Below, piece by piece: positions 1 to 11,651 of a stretch of 64,000 nucleotides of DNA. The stretch comes from Helicoverpa zea (Eukaryota > Arthropoda > Insecta > Lepidoptera > Noctuidae). The position numbers and the translations under genes were made by a program. The notes below the pieces were generated by a model. That model was not told the origin of the DNA and ran no database searches. It was given only the letters and a program-made list of their open reading frames with translations. Each line of letters begins with the position of its first letter. The stretch's first letter is position 1. Location: positions 7,318,501 to 7,382,500 of the forward strand of contig NC_061465.1 of NCBI RefSeq assembly GCF_022581195.2, read 5' to 3'.

Positions 1-1260
1 AAACTATAAAACTTTACGATTTTTTTATTGCGCCATCCCAATGGTACTCTTGTTCTACTTACATAATATGAATTTTGACGATTCAAAAACAAGGTAGAAC
101 AAGGTAAAATTGAAGTACCTCAGCAGTATGAAGACCTAAATGATAGAAGGTGAGCTAATATAAAAAGGTCGGATTATCAAATGAAGGTTAGTCAATAAAA
201 TCACAGTAAATCAATCACCATAACCTTTTTGAAAAGTCGGCCTCTATTCTATTCTCGGGCTCGATTGATTGATTCGTATAACGTCCACCAAGATACTTTA
301 ATCTATCAATGTACGTAGAAAATGCTTTATCACTCGCCTTTGTTTGACAAAGCTGGAATAAGGTAAGACGTTTATATTTCTTGAAAATAGAGAATTTATT
401 TAGTAACGCATCATATAATTTGTTAGGTAAAGTTCCTGAGCGCCGACAGCAGAGCCGTTTTGCTCGCTACAAATTGGGAAGGATATGTTCCTAGTAGGAA
501 CAACACGTAAGGAAAAATATAAAGAATTTTAGAATGTAAAATAATAAGAAGAAATAAATACAATATAGGTATAGATAGACACACAGACAGAATGTGCTTC
601 AAAAAAATATTAACCACAGGCTTATTGATTTTTAGATTGGTGTAATTACAATCATCGGTCTTCGGTGGCAGTGACTGACATGGGGTTGATTTGTGACGAG
701 AGAGCCTTAAAATATTTTTTCTAGCTTCAGTAATTTTATGAGTATTTTTATATGTTTTGAGCACAAAATTTTTAAGCAGTAAGAGCGGAATCTTAAGAGC
801 TTTCTTCAAAAACTATTTCCACATTTTCTTTTCGATTTTGTCGACACTAAAATTGTGACATTTCCTTAATCACGATAAATAGGTATTGTTCCAGCTGTAC
901 CAGTTCTTTCGATAAACTTGCTAAATATGCACTTTAATCAGACCTTTTTCATGAAAATTAAGACATGCGGTTATTATCTGCGTTTATTAATTAAGATAAA
1001 ATAAACCGCTGCCGGAACTTTCAGCTGTTCCCTTCGAAGCAATAATTCAAGTTTATAAAGGCCTTATAAATAGATCATTGTTCTAAATAATTTCGCGACC
1101 AAATTGTTTGGAGTTGTTATTAAGTAGAATGTACCAGTAAAGTTTAGCAGATGTGGTGTATCTAACACCTGTTTAATATTACATTATGGAAAACACCAGC
1201 TTTAATATAACTGAGAAACCGTGCGAAATATTGTTGTGAAATCTTGCTTCATATTATGTT
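1..1260. other. Intronic DNA, no feature recognised
   Basis: This AT-rich sequence lies downstream of the last visible ASPP donor, so it is presumably inside the next ASPP intron. A 129-codon minus-strand open frame at 423-809 is low in complexity, matches no family I know and lacks splice context. I see nothing else. Confidence 0.5.
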
Positions 1261-1458
1261 CTAGCCGGTTTCACGCGATTTCACCCGCGTCCTGTGGGAA
1301 CTACTGCCCGTACCGGGATAAAATGTAGGCTAAGTTACTCGGGAAGGGTGTAGCTTTCTAACAGCGATAGAAATTTTCAACTCGGGTCAGTAGTTTTGGA
1401 GCCTTTGATGTACAAACAAACAAAATAATGTTTCCTCTATATTATATTAGTATAGATA
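1261..1458 (+). mobile_element. Lepidopteran retroposon fragment (3' end)
   Basis: The sequence GAACTACTGCCCGTACCGGG, then ATAAAATGTAGGCTAAGTTACTCGGG, a CAGTAGTTTTGGAGCC segment, an ACAAACAAACAAAA stretch and the tail ATATTATATTAGTATAGAT form the 3' part of a retroposon I recognise as common across moths and butterflies. The polarity, with the simple-repeat tail at the right, makes it plus-strand. Its class (SINE or truncated non-LTR element) cannot be decided here. It is about 200 bp long with a degraded left part. Confidence 0.7.
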
Positions 1459-1743
1459 AATATAGGTAGCAGCTAGTAAGTACAATCTATGTTATATAGA
1501 CACCTGGGTTAGTGATTAAGTGATTGGCCACGGGCAGAGGGCTCGTTTTCCGCATAGAACAAATATTTGCTCAATCCACAGATAGTTGTGGTTTTGTGTG
1601 TTTGTGCATCTGGGATTTGTGTTCGCAAACACATCTACGTTACAAGGGAAACACGATGTTCTGTTTAATTATGTGCCTATTTACAGTCGGTTTCTAGCTA
1701 TCTGTCTGTTGGACATAATTTATATGGAACTAAAGTCAAATTA

Positions 1744-2030
1744 AGTCATGGTAGCCTAGTGGGTAAAGAACTAACCTCTCGAGTATGAAGGTGTGGGTTC
1801 GATTCCAGGTCAGGCAAGTGCTAATGCAACTTTTCTAAGTTTGTATATATTTTCTAAGTGTATCTTAGACACCAATGGCTGATGAAAAGGTGAAGGAAAA
1901 CATCTTGAGGAAACCTGGACTATAAAGTCTGAAATCACCAACCCGCATTGAGCAAGCGTGGTGATCAACGGTCAATCCTTCTCCGTAGGAGAGGAGGCCT
2001 GTGCCCAGCAGTGGGATGGATGGATTTATT
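1744..2030 (+). mobile_element. Composite tRNA-derived SINE
   Basis: The first 120 bp are a tRNA-like SINE head: box-A-like GTAGCCTAGTGGG and box-B GGTTCGATTCC, followed by GGTCAGGCAAGTG and the CTTAGACACC segment shared with the copies at 19.3 and 36.1 kb. From about 1880 the body changes to a different lepidopteran repeat body (GGAAAACATCTTGAGGAAAC, AGGAGGCCTGTGCCCAGCAG). The copy is therefore a head-body combination unlike the other two. RNA polymerase III promoter boxes are present but diverged (CATGGTAGCC in place of CGTGGTGGCC). It lies in the intron downstream of the distal ASPP exon. Confidence 0.75.
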
Positions 2031-2574
2031 ATAGAAATCCTCCAACAAAGGGCCACATCATAACAGTTTAAGTAACGTTGTACTACCGTTTCACCAGATG
2101 GTAAGAGCTGCGGGGAAAGTGTGCTTGTTGACATGTTCTCATTTTACGCACTAACGCGGAGAACCGTGGTGTTTACACAGAGATTATTTATGTGCTGGAC
2201 AGTGACACAGCATGCATTGTGTACCGAGAAAATACACAGCTTGTATTTTAAGTATATTAACTAGTGAAAAGTACGTTAAGCTATTTGATCACGGATTAAG
2301 GTAATCAGAATACTGACAGTGGTTATGGGTCAAATCTGGCGACTAAGGTCTCATCACTTGTAGTTTTTGGTCAATATAGAAAAGTCACAATTGGTCAATA
2401 TTGTTTTTATCTGTGTCTGGATCTAGTCTAGTCCAACCTAAACCTATATTGTTAGAAAAATGCTAGGCCGATGATGAAATCAAAACAGAGGAGAAAGTAA
2501 AACAAAAGCAGGATAGAAAAAAAACAAAGCAAAATAAAAGAAATGAGTATCGTCCAGCTTACATCGGAACTCAC

Positions 2575-2747
2575 CATTAACTCCCGGCGCAGTTTGTCCA
2601 GCTCATGAGCGGAGGGGGGCGCAGGCTGTACTCTCCCTCTCCTCAACTCCTCAAGCTGCCGCGTCAGCTCCTCCACTTTGGCCACCGCCACTGATAACTC
2701 CTTCTCCTTTTCATTGAAGAGCGCTCGTATTGACTCTAAGTCGCTCG
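2575..2747 (-). CDS. ASPP: ASPP internal coding exon (coiled coil, distal part)
   Basis: This internal exon of 173 bp supplies two bases to complete a split Thr codon (A|CG) and then 57 codons. The protein SDLESIRALFNEKEKELSVA, VAKVEELTRQLEELRRGRVQ and AHELDKLRRELM corresponds to NNLFQQKQRELVLAVSKVEELTRQLEMLKNGR...AELDRLYKELQ of vertebrate ASPP2; the KVEELTRQLE core is identical. The acceptor is CGTCCCCAG|CGAG and the donor is TTAATG|GTGAGT, ending in phase 0. A Pro-rich break (QPAPPSAH) interrupts the helix where vertebrates also have a non-helical linker. The next exon must be more than 2.5 kb further on, outside the window, and the ankyrin-SH3 module that binds p53 and PP1 in vertebrates is therefore not seen here. 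Confidence 0.94.
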
Positions 2748-5700
2748 CTGGGGACGAAATAGAGAATATTGTAGTTATACAGGAATATGAAGTAGTTTTT
2801 AACAATGTAGGTGGACAGGCAAAAATATTTTGTTATTAAAATATTAAGTTTCGAGGCATTCTTCGAAAAAACTCTGCATGTAATAATTTTGCGCTCAAGA
2901 GGAAACTCTTTAATTAAGCTTAAATCCTTGTAACCACCTACATCAGAAAACTCATGATGCCTACGCTAGTTACGTACTTAGGTAATTTTAATATGATTAT
3001 CTTTTACAATATTTATGTATGAATTTTCAACTTCTGTTATTATATTACAATTAAAGTTTTCTTGTAAAGAAAATTCTTCTACCTAAGTAAATGAAGACAT
3101 TTCCTATCGGAAATTATTTCACCTACACCTTCCCCAAAGAAAAACATTGTGCATAAAAATACAAAACATCGACACTATTGTTCTATTCCTCGGAAACGAT
3201 GTGCCAAACACGAAAACGATATCCAAGAAAATATCAGTTACCTTTCAAAAGAAACGGCAACGCGACGCAAAACACAGAAGTTGGTATTATTTCAACTTGT
3301 CAAGTAAACGAAGCGTAGATTAGGATCGTTTAATACAATAGCTACTGAATCTGTCTAGAAGTGCCTACTTAGACCAAGTAAGCGTTACTTTTATCGTCTA
3401 TAAAAATGTGCTCGAATAAGAGAAAAAATTGGAGCATGAATAAAATGGCTGAAAGTTACTGAAGGTCGACAATGTGGTTATCACCTGTCACGTTGAAACA
3501 ATAAAAATGCTATAACGTGGGTAAGGATACGAATGTTCAAATGTTTAACGTAAAACCAGAGGTTGTTAGACATTTCCAGGTAAGCCTACTTAGTGGAAAT
3601 GTTTTGAAATATTTTCCGTAATACTATGAGACGGCGAGACATGAGGTAACAATTTAGATGAACAATTCTCTTCTAATGGCTTGACTTTTTAGTATTCAGT
3701 ATCTCCCTATGTAGAAGTGGAATTGTTATTGCGTATGGGAACAAATATTTTAATAAGTTTATCATATTCTAGTAGGGAGTAAGCTGTGAAAATAATATAA
3801 TCTATCAAAAACTTCAAAAGATTGTTAAATAGGGAACAAAACTTGTGAAAACCAATAACCCTACTGATGAGAACACTAAGAACTCTTTAAGCAAAGTGTT
3901 AGTACTTGGCAACAAGCCAGAAACTCCGTAAAACAAACTAAAAGAAACAAAGTCAGATAATAGTTCTTAACCCTAACTTCAAATTTTAGTGCTCAACTTT
4001 ACGCACAATTTATACGCAAATAAACATTGATTCCGCTTATATAATAGTTACCATTAAGGCAACAATAAAACTAATTTGGACCGAAATAAACGAAATAAAG
4101 TTAACAATTCTGAAATTCTAATGTATAGAGGGGCAAAAATGCTATTTTACGTAGCGCGGAGCCAGCTGAGACACATTTAAAAGCTCGGAGAGGGAAATAC
4201 CTCCGACCTTTCAATTACAGAAGACAATAAAGAGGGCTTTATCTGTATGAAGAGTCCCTCCGTTTGTACACGACACGATTTTTTGGTATATACGCCTTGA
4301 AAGGTAAAAATATTTCTAAATGTAATAATATAGTGGAAAATTTTCTCGGGTATCCATGTCTGGCCAAAGGCACCTGTAATTAATAGGCCCTCTGTTAAGG
4401 AAACTATAGTTAACATTTATCAAATAAATGTTTGAGAACGAACAAAAGTAATCCTGGTTCACTAAACTAAAACTGTATTCCCAAAGGTAGTTTATTGTGA
4501 CTCCGGTACTATATGTTACTAGTTTGCTAAATTGTATGGTGATTATGACTTCATTATCTACTCGCGAAAGTTTATAAAGAGACCCTTGTTTGTGTCCCAC
4601 TAATATGTTAATAGGTACTCATATCATATAGGGTTACATGTTAATATGCATAAACATTGCAAATTAGACTGCACTTGAATATAAGCTAACTCATTTTACA
4701 CTGAATGGTCTCTGAATGAGATATTCAATGGACTGGCTTCTCATTGACTAAGGATAAACTTAGCTCGGCTTGCTTGCTCAATAGATTAAATTAGATTATT
4801 GTGATAAACATTGTAATATTAGCAGTAATCCAAGATCTAACAAGCAACTTCATTAAAATCTTTATCCTTGTCCAGTCTAGCAGATGGAGGTCGCTTTGAT
4901 ACTATTCACGTGAATTTGCACATGAATGCGTAGAATTAGTACATATTTCTCAGTTTTGACTAGGTAATAAATATTTGGCATAAATGCAATCCAGTATTGG
5001 TGAGAAATATTTGAATATAGTGTATTCTTCGAGTCACAAACTAAGCTACTATTCTATAAGGACCTTGTTAATTGCTGCAAGCTTGGTCCCTTTGTGAGTA
5101 AAACTATTAGGGTCCCTATCTCACTCTAAACTCTTGAAATGAGTGAAAACAATCTAAAACGGTTTACTGAATATGTTAAAGGATTCCCTTTAAAGCCGGG
5201 TGCGGAATAGGATCTCATGGTGGTCAGTCGTATGAGTGATTTGCTTAACACGTCACTACACATCAATGGTTGATTTGCCCCGTCAAAGGGCCGTACCTAG
5301 CCGTGAAATAAAGAGTGCAAATAATGTTATCAGAGGGCACACAAGCAATTTCGATGTACCTACAATAGAATATTCCCGGATTTTTCATAAAGCTTCGAGG
5401 AAATTGATTTAGCGGTTCAGAACATTGTCCTGATTCTGGTCGGTTTGGTTGATGGAAGTCAATGTATCAAATATTTATTCGCAGGTTAGGTATGATATTG
5501 AGAAATGATTTGAAATTGAGAAAGCATTGTGTTGCAAGAAAACATCTATATCTCATAACTGCAGTGTATCTGACATGACGACCACAAAGAAAAGGGAATA
5601 TCTCATTTTACAAAGGTACTGGTTTAGTTAGTATTTCGAATCACATAACACCATTCAAGAAGGCACATCCCTAAAAGTAAAGCGATCGAAAACAAAAGCG

Positions 5701-6636
5701 TCCAAGGCCAGGCGTAGAATAAAGGAATATTTCTACAGAGCGAATGTTTCGCGATCTGTGCGATCCGCCCAAATTGATTTAACTACACGCCTCTCTAAGA
5801 ACGTATTCTATTTTAGTATATCTATTGTCCCAAAACGTTTCTTCCCCTTTTTTCTTGAGTAACAATTCACGCGCAAAGGGTTGCACTCGTTATCCCGCAT
5901 CGAATAAAATTTTCTAAATTTTTGGAAATAGTACGTTTTCCATTTGCGAGTGAATGACTTCCACATAGTACAAAAATCAAGAATTTTGTAGGAGGGGTTC
6001 AATCACTTAATGGCTTAATTTATATGCATTTTAATGGTTTTTCTAGGCAAGAATGTTTTTGATGTTTTTTCTTTTATATTGCGTACACAGAAGTGTTCTT
6101 TAGCGCGGAACAGTAAGTGGTTTCCAGAAATCACTCAGGAGCTACGTACTGCAATAAAAGGAAATGTTCGTCAAGTGCCTGTTGAAGGAATCAAAGAAAA
6201 TGCACGGTTCCATGTTTGAATAAAATCGATTGGGAAAAATTCGTGCGTCGTGGTTCGATTGCCCGCATACAGAACTATGAAGTGGAGCGGTCACAATCAG
6301 CTTAATGAGGCGAAACTTGTAAAGTAATTAGCCGCAACAGAGTGTCGGACCGCCCTACTAAAGCCCACATTTGTACGCACGGAGCTAATGTAGGTGCGAC
6401 CACAAAAACCTCCTTGCTGACGCAGACTGATGTCTAGGGACGGGAACAAATGGAACTTTCAACTTTAACAACGATTAGGTCGAATGAAAAATAGCAACAT
6501 GTAAATATGGGGTACGTTTTTTGCACGCATTTATACGCCCGCCGGTCGAGTTTTAACGGATGATTTCGAAAATAACATTAGTTGTTGTTAAACAAATTCC
6601 CAAATTACAAAACAAAGCATTTATCTTTTATATTAG

Positions 6637-6725
6637 GTACTAGCTGTTGCCCGCAACTTCGTCTGCGTGGGCAATATAGAATCGTCAAAATACTACTTAT
6701 CCCGCAGGTGCATTCTTTCACGTGA
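6637..6725 (+). mobile_element. Fragment of a lepidopteran retroposon head
   Basis: The phrase TAGCTGTTGCCCGCAACTTC followed by GTCTGCGTGGGCAATATAGAA is a frequent interspersed element start in Lepidoptera. Only about 90 bp are present before similarity fades into ordinary AT-rich DNA. Confidence 0.55.
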
Positions 6726-7029
6726 CAGTATAATTAGGATTAGCACTTAGCAGTCGCATAGATTCATTGATCAAGGTTGTGTTGTGGATGTGACCATTTA
6801 TCTAAACAAAAGAAGTAAAGTTTGTGACGTTGTTCAGCCAATTTGGAAAATTATTACGTATGGTGCGTAAGTAATTTTCACAGGAAACAGCTATAATCTA
6901 TGTCTACATGCTTTGAGTCTGACAAAGCTGTCATTTGTACATTTTCTGCAGCTGCTGCGACTAATCAGAAGCCAGAAAGTCTGTCAGTCTTACTATAATA
7001 TGGATATCGTCTTGTGTAGTTGACTGGAT

Positions 7030-7130
7030 TGTAGATAGGTAGTCGCTCCAAGCAAAATATTGGTACTCAAACAGATTCGGTGACTGGAAGCCAACACCAA
7101 CATAGTTGGGGAATAGCTGGATGGATGATA
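7030..7130 (+). mobile_element. Degraded SINE 3' fragment
   Basis: Blocks such as GGTAGTCGCTCC, GTACTCAAACAGATTCGG and GACTGGAAGCCAACACCAAC correspond to the 3' quarter of the full SINE at 36050-36463 (GGCAGTCGCTTC, GTACTCAGCTGAATCCGG, GACTGGAAGCCGACCCCAAC). It has many substitutions, so it is an old copy. It abuts the GC-rich element at 7.2 kb. Confidence 0.6.
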
Positions 7131-7196
7131 AAATGAGTCATCATCATCAGCAGGCGCATAGGGTAGGATAGCTTCACTTACTCATGGTAAGGCTGA

Positions 7197-7546
7197 CCCC
7201 ACATTAGGAGTGCGCGATCCTCGGGCGTGTGAGTAGCGCGGGCGTCGCGAGCGCGCTGCGTGAACGTCGCGTTTTGCTGCCCTGCGGCATGTGTGAAGAG
7301 TGCAAGCGACGCGCTCGCGGCGAGCACGCGGCGCTCTAGTTGCGTTCTTACCCCTTCGCCCGCTATCCCCGCCGCCCGCTAAACGCCTTAGCAGTTAAAC
7401 GTCAAGGAGAGCGGCGCGTGCGCGCCGCGAGCGCGCTGCAAATGCCGCAGGGCAGCAAAACGCGACGCTCACGCGACGTGCTCGCGACGCACGCGCGGCG
7501 CCCGCGCTACTCACACGCCCGAGGATCGCGCAAGCCTAATGTGGGG
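7197..7546. mobile_element. GC-rich MITE-like element with about 100-bp inverted repeats
   Basis: The arms at about 7197-7291 and 7442-7546 are inverted copies. The left arm begins CCCCACATTAGGAGTGCGCG and the right arm ends CCTAATGTGGGG. Both contain GATCCTCGGGCGTGTGAGTA or its complement and TTTTGCTGCCCTGCGGCAT or its complement. The 150-bp centre is also very GC-rich. It encodes nothing credible; frames through it are artefacts of the GC content. The structure fits a short non-autonomous DNA transposon. I could not define a target-site duplication. Confidence 0.7.
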
Positions 7547-9272
7547 GAGGCCTAAGCCGGGACTCCACCGAAATGTTTGCATTAGTTCACGAATAGGCAA
7601 AATGTACGTATCTGCGAGAGTCCACTTCATGTGTTCGTACTTGAAACCTGTAGTTTTGCCAAGATTTTCAGAATGTACGCTCGCAATTTGTCATTTCTTG
7701 GTGGAGCCAGCAAATCAAAAGAAACATAAGTGTTGTATACTGTGCGTCACTACCGCACACCGGGAAAATTTCGCTCTTGCGGAGGACGTTTATATACCAT
7801 ATTTTGTGTCACACGTAAACAGGACGACAGTAAGTATCCACCGAAACACTTTCAAAGATCTGATGAACGAACAAATCAGACCTGACTTGGTCACCTGGGG
7901 CCAATCAGAGCTCTATGAAGCGATAATACGCTTTGGCTCCTACTGTTATTGTGGTTTCTGAAAATTTATTCACCTCATTCAACGATGTAATTCTGATGGT
8001 ACTATTAAGAACACTTGCTTAGCGCAGAAGCTGACGTTGGCAGGTCAACTCTTTTGACTTCTCGAATAGGATACCATTGGTTTTTGTGCAATGCACACCT
8101 GCAATGCATTCTGGATTAGGATAGGATATAGGTGGATAGGATTTGCAACAGAGAACAATTTTGTCTTTGTGATTAAATGACATCAAACGTAGTTTTATAT
8201 AAAAGGTGTTTTTAGGGTTTTTAGACTTGGCTCGGGTCTTACTGAGACTGTTCGTAATCGTGAACGTGTATTTGCGATCAGAAGTTGAAAGTAAGCATGT
8301 CTCTGGTATGCGGCGCGTAATTTGTACGTTTTCAGACACATAAAGCATTTTACGTGTGTATGGTATTAAATAGAGAGAGCTCCCATTTCTTATCTGCACT
8401 TTGTATCTGGGCTTGTTTTTAAAGCTACAGAATCCTACATTACCTTCCTCACGCTTAGCAGCGCTTGCGAGAGATAGATCCTCATTTCTTCTAGGGTTAA
8501 GTTTACCAATTTTGCATCAGAAAAAATAATTAAGGTCTACTTAATACTACTCACTCAAAGTAATTTGTTTTAAGGCCACCACATTAGTGGAAGATAAGCT
8601 AAACTATGTTTATGAAAAAATCCTGATATGAACTCCATCTGTAACTTTAAATGATAATTAATTGTTCCACTAAAGTCATCATTTTTGACATAATGTTCAA
8701 AAAATAATTTAGATGGCACCGTTTTAAATTTGGCTGAGAACTATTAATTTTCTTTTCATCAAGGTAATAATTATAGTTGGATTTTGATGTGGCACGGCAA
8801 ACTGACAAACACTATTGAAATGTCTATCGAAAAATTACACTACGTGTTAAAATATGGTGAATTACGGAAAATACACAACTCCATCTGTTGAAATAATAAT
8901 CCTCTATAAAGAATGTATGGTAATATTGTCATTTACCACCTCGCTCCTTTGACAAATTTGATGTATTTTATTTACCACAGATGGAGCTACTTTAACCTTG
9001 GCTAAACAAAATTTTCATTTTTTTTTTCTTCCGAAGTTACTTATAAAGGTGTGATTTTCTGTGTAAAGATTAATAATAGGCCGATCAACTAATATAAGTA
9101 CAACATTCAAATGTACAGTTTTGACAAATAGATTGCGTGTCGTAATATTTTACATCTTTAATTCACAAAATTAACAAAAAAAAAACAAAAACTAAGTAAT
9201 ACCCCAAGTTACGTAGAATTTTTGTATATAAGCATTGTCTGCATTTAATTCGTAGATTTTACGTGAATCCCG

Positions 9273-9323
9273 AACAAACAAACAGATAAACAGACAAACA
9301 GACAAACAGACAAACAGACAAAA
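9273..9323 (+). repeat. Octamer tandem repeat (ACAGACAA-type)
   Basis: About six units of an ACAGACAA-like octamer, preceded by GAATCCCGAACAAACAAACA. In Lepidoptera such arrays commonly end retroposon copies, so 8.6-9.35 kb may be a decayed element. The phrase ACTCCATCTGT recurs at 8629 and 8878, and inverted near 8980. Confidence 0.7.
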
Positions 9324-10198
9324 ATGACAAAAATGATGGAAATGGGTTCTGTTAGTTATCCTTTAAAATGCTGGCTATTTTTTTTGTCAATTTCTTCAAT
9401 GTACAAAAATTACTTTTCTACAGATTTATTATATGTATAGATTACTTATTATGAGAACTAACAAAAAACTAAGACGTAATTATGAATAAAGGAGCTGAAT
9501 GTTATTATATGCTTCACTGTTTTATATTTCTTTGGCACGGCATTCAAAACACATGCTACTTTCCATATAACATGACGTTTGGTATTGATTTTTCTAAGTT
9601 TAGTCGATGCGTCACCGCAACGGTGTCATTTGAAGACTGGTACAACGCGATGTTAGTGCTCCATGTAAAAGGCAATTGTTACTAAAACGATATTTCATTT
9701 TTATGGACATCGCAAGGCTGATAACATGAAAAATTATCGTCGATGATTAAAAAGGTTTTTCTTGAACAACGTCTTATGAATTTTTAATATGCACCTGAAG
9801 GTTTAAGTTTGTGATTTTATCGCAATATTTTCCGTAATGATCGGAAAATTATGGCAAAACACTGTTTTCGCTGAAGTTTCGGAAAAGTTTTAACAGTTTT
9901 TCGAGTTTTTTATCTTTTTCTTCGTGATTTCATTATGAAGTTTAAACACTATCCATTAATTAAAAACGAAAATGTGAAGGCTTGGCTTTGCTTTTATAGG
10001 TATCAACATGAAATACAAGTTGATGAGCCCGTAATAATCGGGTTGAAAGGAGTTGAAAGGTGTATTATTTTGTCTGTATAAATCATTTTCTGACTAAATT
10101 GGACATAGTTTAAAAACACAGACTACCAAAAACGAGAGATCTTAATAGATAAACTAAAACGACGAAAAATTATCTGAATAACTATTAACAATGTATCT

Positions 10199-11651
10199 GT
10201 CACCGTAAGATTACAAACATCGTTAGATTACAATCTATCTCGAGAGATTGTAAACTGTCGAATTATTGTGAACCGTAACATATGATTGCAATTTAACGCA
10301 TTATTTTTCGCTATATTATAATCTATCGATGAGAAATTGTCAAATTGTCAACTGTCCGAAAGCTCTCCCTGATTGGTCAGTCTTTTTGTAAGATCGAGAG
10401 CGATGTAGAGCGGTCAAATTGTCAACTGGCGTAGAACGGAATGCATCTTGCGCGCTGATTGGTAGAACGTCAAAAAAGACAATGTTCTTTGCAACTCCCG
10501 GTGTCACAGCTCTTTGACGTGCAAAAATAAGTGACGGTTTAATTTTTTATAAAATCAAAAATTGTACTTAATTTTTAAGACTCAAATTACACACAATTAA
10601 AAATTGTATTAAAAATTGAAGTAAGTGACGAAAACGAATCGCTGCAAAACCGACTCCACGTAGTCTTGTCTGCCCTACCCCTAGAGTGCAATTCAAAACC
10701 GCGTAGGCGCGGAGGGGCGAGGCGGCCTGCGAGCTGAGGCGCAGGTAGTTTCAGCGCTCGCCGCCGCGGCTGAGGCTGGCCGGCTCTGCCAGCCAGCAAG
10801 CCGAAGCTGCGGTGGTGAGCGTGAAAACCATCTGCGACGATAAGCTCGCATGGGACCGCCGGAGCCCCGCAGCGCCGGAGCCGTGACAGAAGTTATGCTT
10901 GCTGCATGTTGCATGCTTACTTCCATGCTGGGTCAATTAATATGGGATGTGTTATATTTTAAACAAAAAACTCAGTAGGTACGAGTTAAAAAATTAGAAG
11001 GTAAATAAATATTTTTATGATGTCATTTAATAGTATTTAAGAAGTTTACTGTTAGAATGCATGCTACAAATTTAGATGCAAAAAAATAACCATCATGCTG
11101 AGTTGTATTTAGAGTGGAAGATAACTCGTGGCTAAGATAGTATTATTTAGATGCTCGACGCTTTATTAATTGTGGCTGACTTAGTAATTTAGAAGGCAAC
11201 ATACATTTTTGGGGGCGAATAATGATATTAAAAAGAAGCCTGTTTAATGAGCACCCCTTTTATTTTATTTTTAAATATTAGTTTGTATTTGAAGACAAAA
11301 TACCTAACTGTATTTTTATAAGAGTTATTTTTATATAAATTTAATACTTGAAGAATTTTTGAAGAGCATTTATTTTATTTAACTGACACCTCTATTTCAT
11401 TCCTAACTCTACGGGAACTCCATGGGAACAGAACGGCTGGTCGTGATTGGTCGATCTTACAAAAAGACTGACCAATCAGAGAGAGCTTTCGGACAGTTGA
11501 CAATTTGACAATTTCTCATCGATAGATTATAATATAGCGAAAAATAATGCGTTAAATTGCAATCAGATGTTACGGTTCACAATAATTCGACAGTTTACAA
11601 TCTCTCGAGATAGATTGTAATCTAACGATGTTTGTAATCTTACGGTAACAT
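10199..11651. mobile_element. Inverted-repeat transposon-like element with GC-rich cargo
   Basis: Two arms of about 200 bp, at 10199-10397 and 11451-11651, are near-identical inverted copies. The outer ends read TGTYACCGTAAGATTACAAAC and the inner ends GTCAGTCTTTTTGTAAGATCGA. The arms contain the short palindrome TCTCTCGAGA. Between them are 1.05 kb: AT-rich flanks and a markedly GC-rich core (about 10670-10910) unlike the surrounding DNA. No transposase frame is visible; the overlapping frames in the GC core are compositional. It fits a non-autonomous DNA transposon or foldback element. Target duplication and superfamily are not determined. Confidence 0.78.

Noticed and set aside
423..809. 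A 128-codon minus-strand frame
   Set aside because: Low complexity, no homology recognised, and no splice sites fitting the phase of the ASPP exon at 2575.
7340..7961. Two plus-strand frames of 71 and 140 codons
   Set aside because: The first is Arg/Ala-rich because of the GC-rich inverted repeat; the second has no recognisable domain, start context or splice partner.
10587..10936. Three overlapping Ala/Arg-rich frames
   Set aside because: They lie in the GC-rich core of an inverted-repeat element, overlap in different frames and match no family I know.
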